Part shown: positions 34,581-46,204 of the stretch, one piece after another
How positions within the stretch are numbered: position 1 is the stretch's first letter
Layout: each line of letters begins with the position of its first letter
Notes under the pieces: generated by a model
Told to the model about the DNA's origin: nothing
Seen by the model: only the letters and a program-made list of their open reading frames with translations
Databases searched by the model: none
Made by a program: the position numbers and the translations under genes
Origin: Linnemannia schmuckeri
Taxonomy: Eukaryota > Mortierellomycota > Mortierellomycetes > Mortierellales > Mortierellaceae
Reading direction: 5' to 3'
Assembly: GCA_029449235.1 (NCBI GenBank)
Contig: JANATG010000001.1
Location: 3,286,001 to 3,350,000 of the forward strand
Length of the DNA stretch: 64,000 nt

Positions 34581-37500
34581 AGCTGGCAAGGCAGCAAGCG
34601 CAGGTACAAGCTCAAGCTCAAGCTCAGGCACAGGCAAAGGCGCAAGCTCAGGCAAAGGCACAGGCACAAGCACAAGCACAAGCACAGGCACAAGCTCAAG
34701 CTCAAGCTCAAGCTCAAGCGCAGGCACAAGCTCAGGAATTGGCAAGGCAGCAGGCACAAGCTCAAGCCCAAGCGCAAGCACAGGCACAGGCACAACAAGC
34801 TCAGCAAGCCAAGCTCCAGGTCCAGCAACAAGCGCACATCATGGCACGTCCTCAGCATCAACAGCAACAACAGCCACTTCAACACAACCAGCATGTCCAT
34901 CAACAACAACAGCAACATCAGCAGCACCAGCAACTCCAGCAGCAGTATCAGCAGCAACAACAGCTTCAGGCGCACATGCAACCTGCAGTCCACCAAAACA
35001 CCTACAACCAATTGCCGGCACATCTTCAGCAGCAGTTTTCGGTCAATGGACATGTAGCGGCGGCTCCGACGGCGCCACTCCAACAAGCCAAGGCTCAGGT
35101 TCAGGCTCAGGCTCCAGCTGCTGTCAAGCCACCACGACAGACATCGACACGAGGACGAGGAGCCAAAGCCACAGCGGCAACGACCAGGAAACCTTCTGCA
35201 AGAGCGTCAGCCCAACAACCCAAGGGACCTGCCTCTGGCTACGCTAGCGATGATCTTTCAGGCTCCGACTCTGGATCTTCGAGTTCAGGCGGGGACGGAT
35301 CATCCTCCGGTTCCGAGTCCGATTCTGAAGAGTCCGATCTCGAGTTCAAGGGCAAGACACCACCACCTGCCAAGAAGGCCGTCGGCAGGAAAAAGAAGGT
35401 TGTCAAGCCTGGAGGCAACGCGTCTCATTGGGCTGTCCCTTACGACCCTGTGCTGGTCCCCATGGGCAGCAAGACTTTGGAAAAGATTCTGGCCTGGAGA
35501 ATGCATGAAGGCAAGGAAGAGCTTTTGATCAAGTACAAGGTAAATCAATGTGGCCTCTCCTGCGTTTTGGCACAATTTCAGTCTGTAAAAAGGAATATAT
35601 TAGCTAACAAATCAAAGATACATTTTTCTATATTATAGTTCTCGAGTTATCTTCATGTTGAGTGGGTCCCCAGGAAGCGCATTGAAGACGGCGAGCATTT
35701 GGGCAAGAACCGCGTCAAGAAGTTCATGGAGAAGAATGGACAGCAAGTGGACTATGAGTTTTTCAACCCATCGTTTGTCAAGGTGAGAATATCAATATTA
35801 TGAGAAAATGACAGCAGGGAGTTGTCAACTCAAGCAGAGTTGATAGCTAACATTTATCTATTGGATAAATCTAGATTGACCGTATTATTGACGAAGGAGA
35901 ATTGGCGACTCCCAACGGCGAAGTGCAGATCTTCTTTTTGGTAAAGTGGTGCAACACCCCCTATGATGGTTCGACTTGGGAACTCCGGGATGAGATTCTG
36001 AAAATCGACGCCGCCAAGGTTCACGAGTTCTACTCACGCAAGATCATCCCCGACGCGAATGAGGCTCGGCAGCTTCCCCGTCCACCTCGTGGAGCGTTCC
36101 GCAAGCTGAAGGAGTCGCCCCAATTCAAGCATGGCAACCAGCTTCGTCAATACCAGATGGAAGGACTCAATTGGCTTCTCGACTGCTGGTTCAACGACCA
36201 AGCCTGTATCATGGCTGATGAGATGGGTCTTGGAAAGACAGTGCAGTCAGTCACCTTTTTGAACGAGATCCACAACACGTACCACATTCGAGGACCCTTC
36301 CTGGTCATTGCGCCACTCTCGACGATCCCACATTGGCATCGTGAGTTTGAGGCTTGGACTGAGATGAACGTGATTGTATACCACGGTAACGCACCTTCAA
36401 GGAATCTGATTGTCGACACCGAGTTTTATTACAAGGACGCTCAGGTACATATTCGCTCGATCATATGTTATGGCTGAGTTATTGCTGTTATCCATGAGCA
36501 TGCACTAACAGACCTTGTCATTACCGCATTTACCGCCATTTAGGGTCAGATTGTTCCCGGCTTGTACAAGTTTGACGTCTTGATCACAACCTACGAAATG
36601 GTAAAGGTCCAATCAACGTATCACAAGAGGCTTTGTCATTATGGTTATCACAGGCTCAGGAGTACTAACATTCTATTGTTTTCGCATATTAGATTGTGGC
36701 AGCGTCTGCTCAGCTCAAGCCTATCGCATGGAGAGCCATTGTTGTTGATGAAGCCCACAGACTGAAAAACTCTGCAAGTCGTTGTCTCCAGTTTGTTTCC
36801 ATAATCCTTCTTGCAAGTACACCTCTGTTGCCATTGGTTCTAACGTAACTTTCTAAACATTTTGACACTGTGCTATAGGCTTCGAAAGTCTCCGAGATTT
36901 TGAAGACGTATAACTTGGAGCACCGTGTTCTTTTGACAGGAACCCCTCTTCAAAATTCGTTAGATGAACTCTTCGCTCTGCTCAACTTCTTGGAGCCTAA
37001 TCGTTTTGTGTAAGTAGGCTGACTTTTTTTAGCTTCAGCAATATTACAAAGATGAACTCGCAGACAGCATATTAACGAGCACTTCCTACGTTCCATTCTA
37101 TAGCAATGAGAAGCAGTTCTTGGCAGAATATGGCAACTTGAAGACGGCAGCAGAAGTCGATAGACTCCAGCAACTTTTGAAGCCTCTGATGTTGCGACGC
37201 TTCAAGGAAGACGTGGAGAAATCTATTCCAGTTAAGGAGGAGACCATCATCGAGGTCGAGCTGACCACCACCCAGAAGGCTTTCTACAGGGCTATCCTCG
37301 AGAAGAACTTTGGATTCCTTAAGAAGGGCGGGTCTGCAGGACCCAGTCTTATCAACGTAATGATGGAACTCCGCAAGTGCTGTATTCATCCATACCTGAT
37401 TCAAGGCGCTGAGGACAGGATTGTTGCCGAGAGGAACGCCATCTCGCCTGAGGCCCAGTACCAGTGTCTGATCGAGGCCTCCGGAAAGTTGGTCCTGATC

Positions 37501-40500
37501 GACAAGCTGCTGAAGAAACTGAAGGAGGGCGGACACAAGGTTTTGATCTTCTCACAAATGACACGGTGCCTGGATCTCTTGCAGGATTATCTTCGCGGCC
37601 GTGCTTACCCCTACGAGCGCATCGACGGATCTATTCGAGGAGACATGCGCCAGGCTGCCATCGACCGTTTCTCGACATCGCCGGACTCTTTCGTCTTCTT
37701 GCTTTGTACCCGTGCCGGAGGAGTTGGAATCAACTTGACGGCCGCCGACACTGTCGTCATCTTTGATAGTGACTGGAACCCTCAAAACGATCTTCAGGCG
37801 ACTGCTCGTTGTCATCGTATTGGACAGACCAAGCCGGTTCAGATCTACCGATTGGTTACCAGGAACACGTATGAGAAGGAGATGTTTGATCGCGCTAGCA
37901 TCAAGCTCGGTCTGGACAAGGCTGTCTTGCAAAAGATGGACGTAATGCCCAGCTCCGACGATCTTTCAGACATGCCTAAGCCCCCGTCGTCGCTCAGCAA
38001 AAAGGAAGTTGAGGAACTATTGAAGAAGGGAGCCTACGGTGCGCTTTTGGATGACGATGAGACTAGTGCCAAGTTCTGTGAGGAAGATATCGACCAGATT
38101 CTGGAGCGCCGCACTACCGTCATTAAGCATACTGGCAACGAGAAGGGTTCCGTATTCTCTAAGGCCACATTTTCGTCCACTCCAAGTGGCGAGGAGGTTG
38201 ATGTGAACGATCCGCAGTTCTGGGATAAGTGGGCTGAGCGTGCCAAGGTCGACATTCAGGATATTACTGCCAAGGACCAGCTCATCATCAATGCGCCCCG
38301 TAGTCGTCGTCAGGTCCAGCGATTCGGCAAGGAGCAGGAAGGATCCGATTCTGACGACAAGGACTATGTCTCTGACCCCGATTTCGAGGATGTCAACCCC
38401 GGAGAGAAGGTCGAGAAGGATAATTTCAAGAAGCGCGAGGCACCTCGCCCATGGAGCATGGCTGAGAAACTGATGTTCGAGCGCAAGCTGATGATCTACG
38501 GTTACGGCCGTTGGGACCAGATGCAGGTCTTCTTCCCTCGTCGCTCGGAGAAGGACCTGAACGCCGTCGGTCGCTGTATGGTCCAGCAGATCATGCGCGA
38601 TATGTCGTCAGGATCGGAGGACGACAACAAACTGATTAGCGAACTTGAGACGGTTTTGATGGAGAGTGACACCGCAAACGGATTCGAGCCAGTCTCCGCC
38701 AATGATATCCCCTATGACAAGGCCAGTAAGAAGTCCACAATTGAGTTCCGCTCATTCTTGCTCAACGCCACTCAGGAATACATTGACCACATCCGCAAAA
38801 AGGGCCGTAATCTGGTGCTCAGAGTTCAGCTGATCCATACAATTCGCAACTTGATCCCCAGGGACTGGGAGGTTGCCAAGCAGATGGTGATCCCACATGT
38901 TGCCGGAGTTCCTCCAGCAACCTGGTGGGGTGAGGACGAGGATCGTGATTTGATGTTGGCAATCATCAAATACGGATACCTTGTCACCGAGCCTCAGTAC
39001 GAGGCTGTCCGCAACGATCCCGAGTTCTGTTTTTATGGACGCAAGTACGACCTCCGCGCCAGTAACGATGGCAACGACGACGATGATGGCGAAGGAACTA
39101 CCAGTCGCCGGTCCGGCCACGCCAACTACAGTGCCGACCACGGAGATGATGAGATATTACCCTGGCCCTCAAAGTCTGACATTGGTCTTCGTCTGCGTAG
39201 GATCATGTCGGCATTGCAGCGCCACAACCAGATTGAGCTCCGTAAGTCCAACCTCGTGGAGAAGGACAAGACCAAGGAAAAGCTGCGTCAAGACCGTCAG
39301 CGACAGCGTGAGGAAGCCGCTCAGGAGAAGAAGCTTCAGAAGGAGTTGGAGGTGGCGTCACGGTGGACAAAGAAGGACAAGGCCGACTTTTACCGGACGA
39401 TAACCTCTTTTGGGGTGGTCAGACTCAGGAATGGACCCAAGCCCAGTTTACTCGGCAGTCGGTCTCGCTCAGCATCTTCAAACGCCGGATATCATCCCAG
39501 CCACTCGTCCAGTTCTCGAAGACACTCGCGCCACCACACTGCCTCGATGGTGACAGTGCATCACGACTGGACCCGGTTCAAAGAGCTCGCAGGATTGGCC
39601 AAGAAGCCTGACGAGGTCATGGAGGAGTACTACAACCATGTCATGAAGATCTCTCAGCAAGTCGTTGACAAGCACAGTACCCAGCTTGGTCGACACTCCA
39701 GGGAGTCCAGCCTTGCCTCGAACAACCGTCACGATGCCGAAGAGGGTGTCAAGGACGAGGACAAGGAAGACAAGGACGAGGAGAAGGATGATCGTGATGA
39801 TGCTGGAGGAGATGGCCTTCCTTTGGATAGAGCTAAGCGCATTCTGAAGAGAGTCGAGCTCATGAACATCATTCGCGATGACGTTTTGACCAACCCTGTG
39901 GTATGTTTTTCGTACAATGTTAATGTGTACACACAGCAATTGGAATCTGGTTGGTATGCCCTACATGTCGCCAAAACTAATTTTTATTGCTTTTTTGACT
40001 GGCATGTAGCTGGACGATCTTCTTGCTGCTGCACGTCGCTCGCCTGGATTGCCAAGCTGGTGGAAGCTTGGTGTCCACGACCGTCCTTTCCTTGAAGGTC
40101 TTGCTAAGCATGGCATCAACCGGCAGGATCTGATTGTTGGCGACGAGGACTTGCCTTTTGCTAAGATCAGCCGGACGCTCGCCGTTTTGCGACAAGAGTT
40201 CAAAGAGAAGCAGGTTGTTGAGGCCGCAGCCGCAGCAGAGCGTGGTGAAATGGAAGTCGACCAGCCTTCTGCAACTGTAAGCGGAGATGTGAAGTCAGAG
40301 TTGATCGTCGACGGCATCAAGGAGGAGAAGGAGCAAACTTCAGCGATCTCCTTGGAGGCCATGGACGGAGTCTTCACGGAGCAGAGCGCCGAGGCGCCCG
40401 GCTCTATCGACCAGCCCAAGGTGGAGAGCTCTTCGACAGAGGTTGTCATGGGTGGTTTGCAGGAGGACGCACCCAAGGTGAACGGTGATTCTACTCTGCC

Positions 40501-42208
40501 ACCCGCTGATCACATGGTTATTGATACTAACGTGGATCAAGTCAACGGATCCGCGATGGAGATTACGCCTGAGACTGTCAAGGAAGAAGCCTCCGTCACC
40601 GACATCGCTGACATGGTACTTCCTAAGACAGAGAATGGCGAAGTATCTTCTAATACTCAGGACCCATCAGCACTGACCGCCGAGACTAAGGCGGAAGAGG
40701 GAGCTGGTGCCCTTCCTCCTCCCAAGGTTCCAACAGCTCCAGCAGAGCCTGAGGAGTTTGTTTGGCCGAAGGAAGCGGTGGTGCTCCGTCGTATGGACCA
40801 CTTGATCGACATTGTTTTGAACCCCAAGCCGGCGACAAAGAAGAAGCTCCTCCGCAACCAAGCAGCTCAGCTTGCTCTCAACAACTCGCTTGCAGCCAGC
40901 AAGAACAAGAAGAAGGGAGGCGATGAGAGAGACTATAGCGATTCGGACCGCACAGAGGATGACCTTGAGCGCCCGACGACAGCCTCGTCAGTCCCTGCCA
41001 GCCCTGCCAGCCAGTCCAAGAAGCGGAGCAGGGCTTCAACCAAGGAGAGCAAGCAGTTGGTGACGATTGAAGGAGAAGGGGATGACACTCCAGGAGTCAA
41101 GAAGACTGGTTTGAAGCTGACGATCAAGTTGGGCAAGATGCCTATCAAGAAGGAGGCCAAGAAGGAGGTCAAGAAGGAGCCCAAGGAGAAGAGGAAGAGG
41201 AAGCAGGAAATCCCAATGCAGGAACCGGAGCCTATGGAGGACATGGGAGGGTCGAGTGGTAGTGATACGGACGAGATGATGGCCCTTGCTAGTAAGCAAG
41301 TCGAGTATCTGCAGCGCAAGATTCTGGAGAGGAAGAAATCTAAGAGCGGCAAGTCGTCGTCTTCCTCAAAGGCTTCACCCAACCCTTACTCTGCACCGTC
41401 GTCCTCGTCTCATCAGCGCAAGCCTTCAACTGCGTCATTGAAAAGGCATCGTAGGCACCGTTCTTCGTCCTCAGGATCAGGCTCAACGTCTTCTTCTGGT
41501 TCAGGCTCGTCATCATCGTCCGCCTCCTCATCTTCTGGTTCATCCTCGGACTCGGACTCGGGCTCGGACTCTTCGCGTTCAAGGTCGAGGTCCCAGTCGT
41601 ACTCTGATTCAGACTCGGACTCGGATGGTCGTCACCGCCGTCGCGACCGGAAATCAAAGCACAAAAAGTCGCGGCCGTCGTCGTCGTCGTCCATGAGGAA
41701 ACGAGACCGCACCCCAGATCGTCATCGCGATCGTGAACGCGAGAGGGAGAGAGACCGTGACAAGGAAAGGGAGAGGGAGCGTGAGCGTGATCGTCATCGT
41801 CGCGATCGGGATCGTGTCAACTCTTCGTCGTCTTCGTCCAAGGCTCGTCAGAGACACCAGACGTACAACGGCGGTATGGAGAGCTACCACGGGGATGCGT
41901 CGGCATCTGCATCACCCATGTCGATTGTTTCCAGGAACGTAACGGGGCTGAAGCTGTCTTCGTCGTCGTCCACTCCCCACCACAAGCGCAAGGTGTCGAC
42001 ACCCCGGTCAGACGAAGGGAGCAGCTACCCAAGCAGTGAAGTGATGAGCCAAGGAGGAGGTGGTAGGGGGTACGATCAGGCATATCACCATCAGCCAAGT
42101 AATCACCACCAGGACAGCGAGTATGGGGACGATGACCGGGGAGAAGACGACTACGATGAGGAGTACGAGGACGAGGATGAGGCGTACCGCAAGCGAGCAA
42201 GGGCGTAG
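33490..42208 (+). CDS. CHD-family chromatin-remodelling ATPase, class III (CHD6-9/Kismet)-like
   Basis: Exons 33490-33513, 33839-35539, 35639-35782, 35875-36444, 36544-36600, 36693-36773, 36879-37009, 37104-39900 and 40010-42208 join to 2567 residues. The N-terminal 450 residues are polyGln and Gln-Ala repeats. Tandem chromodomains lie at about 550-615 and 624-680. The SNF2 ATPase follows: DEMGLGKT near 739-745, VVDEAHRLKN, LLTGTPLQNS, and C-lobe motifs FLLCTRAGGVGINL and CHRIGQTKPVQIYRL. Further on are AEKLMFERKLMIYGYGRWDQ, TWWGEDEDRDLMLAIIKYGY and WWKLGVHDRPFLEGLAKHG. These resemble the conserved blocks after the ATPase in animal CHD6-9 rather than yeast Chd1. The tail is acidic, then Ser/Arg-rich, likely disordered. 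It should slide or evict nucleosomes at marked chromatin in the nucleus. Introns 1 and 6 begin with GCAAGT. Confidence 0.9.
33514..33838 (+). other. GC-AG intron 1 of the CHD gene
   Basis: After codon 8 the donor reads CAG|GCAAGT, the strong consensus of GC-AG introns. A CACTAAC branch site near 33801 and acceptor CAATAG follow. Joining gives MDPNYNYQALLPMMQQ in frame. The alternative, starting at the later ATGs, would lose exon 1. Confidence 0.6.
34455..34815 (+). repeat. Gln-Ala repeat tract in the CHD N-terminus
   Basis: About 120 residues of nearly pure alternating Ala-Gln (CARGCN hexanucleotide repeats). The segment QELARQQAQ recurs near 34499, 34578 and 34734, with a variable number of QA between copies. 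This points to duplication by slippage or unequal exchange. Confidence 0.9.
36774..36878 (+). other. GC-AG intron 6 of the CHD gene
   Basis: The exon ends at an AAC TCT codon pair, followed by GCAAGTCG; the acceptor is GCTATAG. Only this junction keeps the SNF2 frame from DEAHRLKNS into ASKVSEILKTYNLEHRVLLTGT. No GT donor nearby gives the right phase. Confidence 0.7.
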
Positions 42209-43579
42209 AGAAAAGTTTTTACTATCGACAATCATTAACAAATAATATTTAGCTATTTTTATTCTACACACTTGACCCGTTCTATATTTTTGTTGTGGAC
42301 GGCCTCATTGACTACTTTGCATTTTTCTTGCTTATGTTTTGTGTATGTTCAAGACGCCAAGAAGACATCTTGTGCCTGTCTACCAATGGTACGGCGAATA
42401 CCAAAACACAAACAAAAAGGAAAGGATACCACCTTTGTCAAGCAAGAAAAGGGGACGAAAGAGCAAGGTGAGTCAACAACAACACGATTAGGTGGTCGCA
42501 GTGACCAGGCAGCCACAAAAATAGATATCAACAAACAACCAGCATCGATACCCACAAACAAAACAAAAAATTCAGGCGCAAGGGACACACTCGCCCACAC
42601 ACAAAGCATGTAAACATCGACGCCCATTTTTCCAGATGTAAAAAAAAAAGGGTTCCGGCCGCACGAATAAATGGGCGAACTGACGTTCAAGCCTGGCATG
42701 CACGCACACCCCTGGATGCGGAGGGATCCAAGCGCAGGTACGAATTTGGTTGCGCAAAAAGGGACATAAAGCAAAATACCGCAACCCATGCACACACGAT
42801 GCAGCTACGTATCAAAACGCGAGTCTTGGTCCAAAATAAGCATTGTTGAGGAGTACCGTGAACCCTATTTTTGATCTGATGCAAGGCAAGTAAGCACGCA
42901 GACAAAAGCTAGTGTCGAAAATTAAGGCAGAGTGAGACGGACAACCCTCGTGCTCACTTGTTGTTTTTGCAAGTCGGATGTAAAGAAGGAGAGTGTGAGA
43001 GTGCATGGGAATGAGAAGGAGCGGGGCGAGTGGAACAAAAAAGAGAGGGAACGTGTATCTGTGAACGAAAGGTGCTACAGCCTACGCTTACTGCTTGCTT
43101 AGGAAGAATGTGTATGTGAGTGTTTTTTGTTCGTTTTTATTCATTATTCAGTCATCATTGATGAATGACAAACAAAAAAAAAAATTCTCGTCCCCTTGCC
43201 CTGAACCTTTGCTTTTTTTTTATTCTCAGTCCGATCCCTTTTCTCACCTCCCCAGCGCTGCGCTTGTTGTGTTTGTCTTGCACATTTCAATCTTTTTTTT
43301 ATTCTACATGCTTAGTAGTTGTGTGTTGGACGTAGGATAGAAAGAAAAAAACCGCAGATGGACGATGAAGAGGCAGGAGGACATGTCTTTCGTCTCAGTC
43401 AGACGTTTTTTTTTCGCCATCATTAGAAAGTGCCTTTGGTTGTCGTCGTCCTCTATATAAACTGGGAAGCCTTCTTCTCACTCCATGTTCTTCTCCCTCG
43501 CATTTCACTCTAATATTCTTAATTTTCTATACCCTTTTTCACGAGTCCTTTTTTCAAGAAGCTTCACCCTTCTATTGCC
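42209..43579. other. Gene-free stretch, CHD 3' flank and promoter of cell-wall-protein gene
   Basis: No domain-bearing frame on either strand; short frames are A- or C/T-rich. A TATATAA box at 43454-43460 lies about 120 bp before the next start codon, followed by a C/T-rich leader. Confidence 0.6.
43454..43460 (+). promoter_or_regulatory. TATA box of the Thr-rich cell-wall-protein gene
   Basis: TATATAA within CCTCTATATAAACTGGG, 120 bp upstream of the ATG at 43580, a usual fungal spacing. Confidence 0.6.
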
Positions 43580-44116
43580 ATGAAGTTCAATCTGGTACTT
43601 GTTGCCGCCGCCACTTTGGCCTTCTCTGCTGTCGCCCAAGCCGCGCCGGCCAATGCCACCGGGGCCACAAGCACAGGCGTGAGCATACAAACTACAAGCA
43701 CCTCGACCAAGTCAACGTCCACCCCCACCAAGCCAACCTCTACCTCCACCAAACCGACGTCTACCTCCACGTCGACCAAGCCGGCCTCGACCACATGCAA
43801 TACCAAGCCCATCACAACTACCACCATAACCACCAAGAAGCCTACTAAGACTCCTTGTACCACCAGCAAGAAACCAACTACCGCGACTACCAAGAACCTG
43901 CCGGTGACTACTACCAATGCCACACCTCCCGTCAGTACGGTCACCCTCCCGACGGTTAGGCCTATCACGACCACGAAGACTGTTTCTCGTCCTCCTGTGA
44001 TTACTAACCCTGTTGTTCCTGACGTCAAACCACCCGGGTCTGCAGCTGGTTCTTTGGTCGCCAATACTGTTTTCACTGTTGCAGGGCTTTTTGTTGCCCT
44101 GGCTCTTGTCCTTTAA
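43580..44116 (+). CDS. Thr/Lys/Pro-rich secreted protein with GPI-like C terminus (cell-wall type)
   Basis: An intronless frame of 178 residues. Residues 1-21 form a signal peptide (NLVLVAAATLAFSAVAQA, then APANA). Residues 30-80 hold repeats of TSTxTKPTST type. The middle remains Thr/Pro/Lys-rich with two Cys and sequons NAT. The C-terminus has a small-residue stretch (PGSAAGS), then a hydrophobic segment (VFTVAGLFVALALVL) with nothing after it, the layout of a GPI-anchor signal. The Thr-rich stalk would be heavily O-mannosylated and is probably on the cell surface or in the wall. No catalytic domain is visible. A good TATA box and leader support expression. Confidence 0.8.
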   Translation: MKFNLVLVAAATLAFSAVAQAAPANATGATSTGVSIQTTSTSTKSTSTPTKPTSTSTKPTSTSTSTKPASTTCNTKPITTTTITTKKPTKTPCTTSKKPTTATTKNLPVTTTNATPPVSTVTLPTVRPITTTKTVSRPPVITNPVVPDVKPPGSAAGSLVANTVFTVAGLFVALALVL

Positions 44117-44610
44117 GCACGCGCGCATTCATGCGATGCACGCATCAAGTCGACACATACGCGACCTGTGGGCCTCTCTAAATGTTGATGTAGGTTTTTT
44201 TTACCTAATTTACTAAAATCTAACTTCTGCACATATTCGTTCCAGACCCTTCTATGCTCTTTCCCCTGTCCATCGCCTTTCTCCATTATTATATTCTACT
44301 CTCTATTTGCATCTCAGAAAGATCGTCTTTCTGTTTGTCCGACCCTTCTCTTTTGCTTATTGCATTTGCTTCCACCAGAGGTTTCCATTCAAGTGGTAAG
44401 AGGAGTGAAAGAGTAAGTAGCTGCAGATGAGGTGTTGTTGTTCCATAATGGCCGGTTTCTTAGAGCAAAAATATACCCATGTTGTAGGGAGTATAGGCAT
44501 ACAGTCAGGCGCAGTGCTGGGCGAATGGTCAAACTAAGAGCAGGGTAGAGGGTCTGGTGTCTGGTTGTCAATCTTCTTTGGATGAGCGAAGGGGACCATT
44601 GTGCGAAAAG
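44117..44610. other. 3' flank, no gene seen
   Basis: C/T-rich sequence following the cell-wall-protein gene; no coding evidence. Confidence 0.5.
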
Positions 44611-45064
44611 GCCTGAGTATCATGGACCACTTTCTTACTTTTCTACATCACCATTTCCCCTCTTTTTCCTTCACCTTCCATTCCCCTTACTTTTCTCTCG
44701 ATTCTACACTTTCTGTTCTTCCTCCTCCTTCCTTGCATCTTTCTTTTCTAATCGTTTGGAGCAGAAAGCGAGGAAAATATCAAACTAAAAACACTCAATT
44801 TGACACGTTTTGTAATATTTCACCACCTTGATGTTTTTTTTAATAGTATTTCTTAATTTTTTTCAAAATGTTACAAAACGGATCATATAGATATATTTTT
44901 TATTTATTTTTTTTAACTCATTCAGCTCCAAATGGTGAGGAATGGAAGGAGGAGGAAGAGAAAATGGTGTGGAAATGAGAGATAAGCAAGGCGAACAGAA
45001 GGGGTAGAGAAAAAGGAAGGAAATAATGTCGTAGAAAATAAGCAAATGGTCCATGATAGTCAGC
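44611..45064. repeat. Long imperfect inverted repeat (about 200-bp arms, 56-bp centre)
   Basis: 44611-44814 and the reverse complement of 44871-45064 align along their length. Both begin TATCATGGACCA, continue as C/T-rich sequence, share TCTTCCTCCTCCTTCC and TTTGGAGC, and end at GTTTTGTAA. Scattered differences and small gaps are present (identity judged at 60-75% by eye). Each arm holds a short frame starting MDH. The transcript could fold into a long hairpin. The origin may be a fold-back element or an inverted duplication. Confidence 0.75.
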
Positions 45065-45857
45065 TTATTAGACACAGCGATATTTTACTTTCACCGTAAG
45101 AAGATTGACGTTCAGCAAAAAAGTAGATTACCTTCCTTTCAAAGCACTCATTCTCCTCCTTAGTCTTATTTGCACTCCCGTCCAGCACTGTGTTTGAACC
45201 TTTGCCATTGACGGACCAATTCAAAAAAAAAAAAAAGGGAGGAATCATTAAAATAATAATCCTGCCCAACTACGCTTTTCTTGAAGCTTGAATGAACAAC
45301 TCTGGAGGGGGCAATCGCAATGAAAATTTAAAAATCAAGCGAGTATGAAAAAAAATAAAAATAAAAGGAAACGGTCAAACATTGAGACGCGAATAGTGGT
45401 AGAAGGGAATAAAATGTCGAGGGAGAATACTGACAGGGGACGCTGGATAGGACGGATTGGAACAAATATGTCCTAGGGCTATTAGTATACTAGATGTCCC
45501 TCCTTTTTATTTTGGCTCGTAGCAAGGTTCTACCTTTCAATTTACTAGCCACACACTGCGACAGTCTGTAGGGCTAGCCACCATTTTGTAAGAAGAGCGA
45601 ATCTCCCTGCCTCAAAATGCGCCGCAGGAAAAGAAGTTTTCGGCCATGTTCTTTTCAGGTATAATATGCCAAAAACGAGAATAATCATGATGTATGCAAT
45701 GAGGGCGGACTGTAGTGGCGCAGGTGTTCAAGCAATTATATAAGAGAGCATGTATTTAACTGTTGGAGGATAGCCTTTAGTTATCCACACCCTTCTTTCC
45801 ATACTCTCTACACATATATACACAACTGCTGTCGGACACTGAACAAGCCAGGAAGGA
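45065..45857. other. AT-rich DNA without a supported gene
   Basis: Contains A- and T-runs, and a TATATAA at 45738-45744 that could serve the doubtful locus at 45858. No other feature was recognised. Confidence 0.5.
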
Positions 45858-46204
45858 TGAGTTTTCGAAGGCCAGAGACCCTTATCCGCAGATTAAGGTA
45901 GGTAAGGCCGAAGACGAAGAAAGTCACCAACAAGAATCAACGAGTCTATGTTCGGCAATGAGATGGAGAAGGATAAAGAAGTGCTGGTGAAGCGATGCCC
46001 TGTACGTTGTCGCCTTTTATATCCAGAGAAATACAGCAAGCTGTCCATAAAGTAAGAGGACGAAATCGCGGAAATGTTTGCAAAGGATCGAAGGACCGCT
46101 GTAGACAGGGGTGTCTCGGTGGAAGATGTTGCCAAAATCACATGGATCTTACTGTGTTATTAAAATCACACTGGAACGGTAATCGACCAACTGGGCCTTC
46201 TTAA
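45858..46204 (+). pseudogene. Possible decayed or unrecognised small gene
   Basis: A TATATAA (45738) precedes an ATG at 45858 whose 13 codons (MSFRRPETLIRRL) run into a donor-like AAGGTAGGTAAG. Downstream, one frame reads NEMEKDKEVLVKRCPV, then LYPEKYSKLSIK, one in-frame TAA, then EDEIAEMFAKDRRTAVDRGV and SVEDVAKIT before another stop. This sequence is protein-like but broken. A different splice (acceptor TATCCAG) gives a Cys/Lys-rich alternative ending at 46204. I recognise no family. Confidence 0.3.

Noticed and set aside
34014..35086. Long minus-strand Leu/Val/Ala-rich frames opposite the CHD repeats
   Set aside because: Antisense readings of CAG/GCA repeats, not independent genes.
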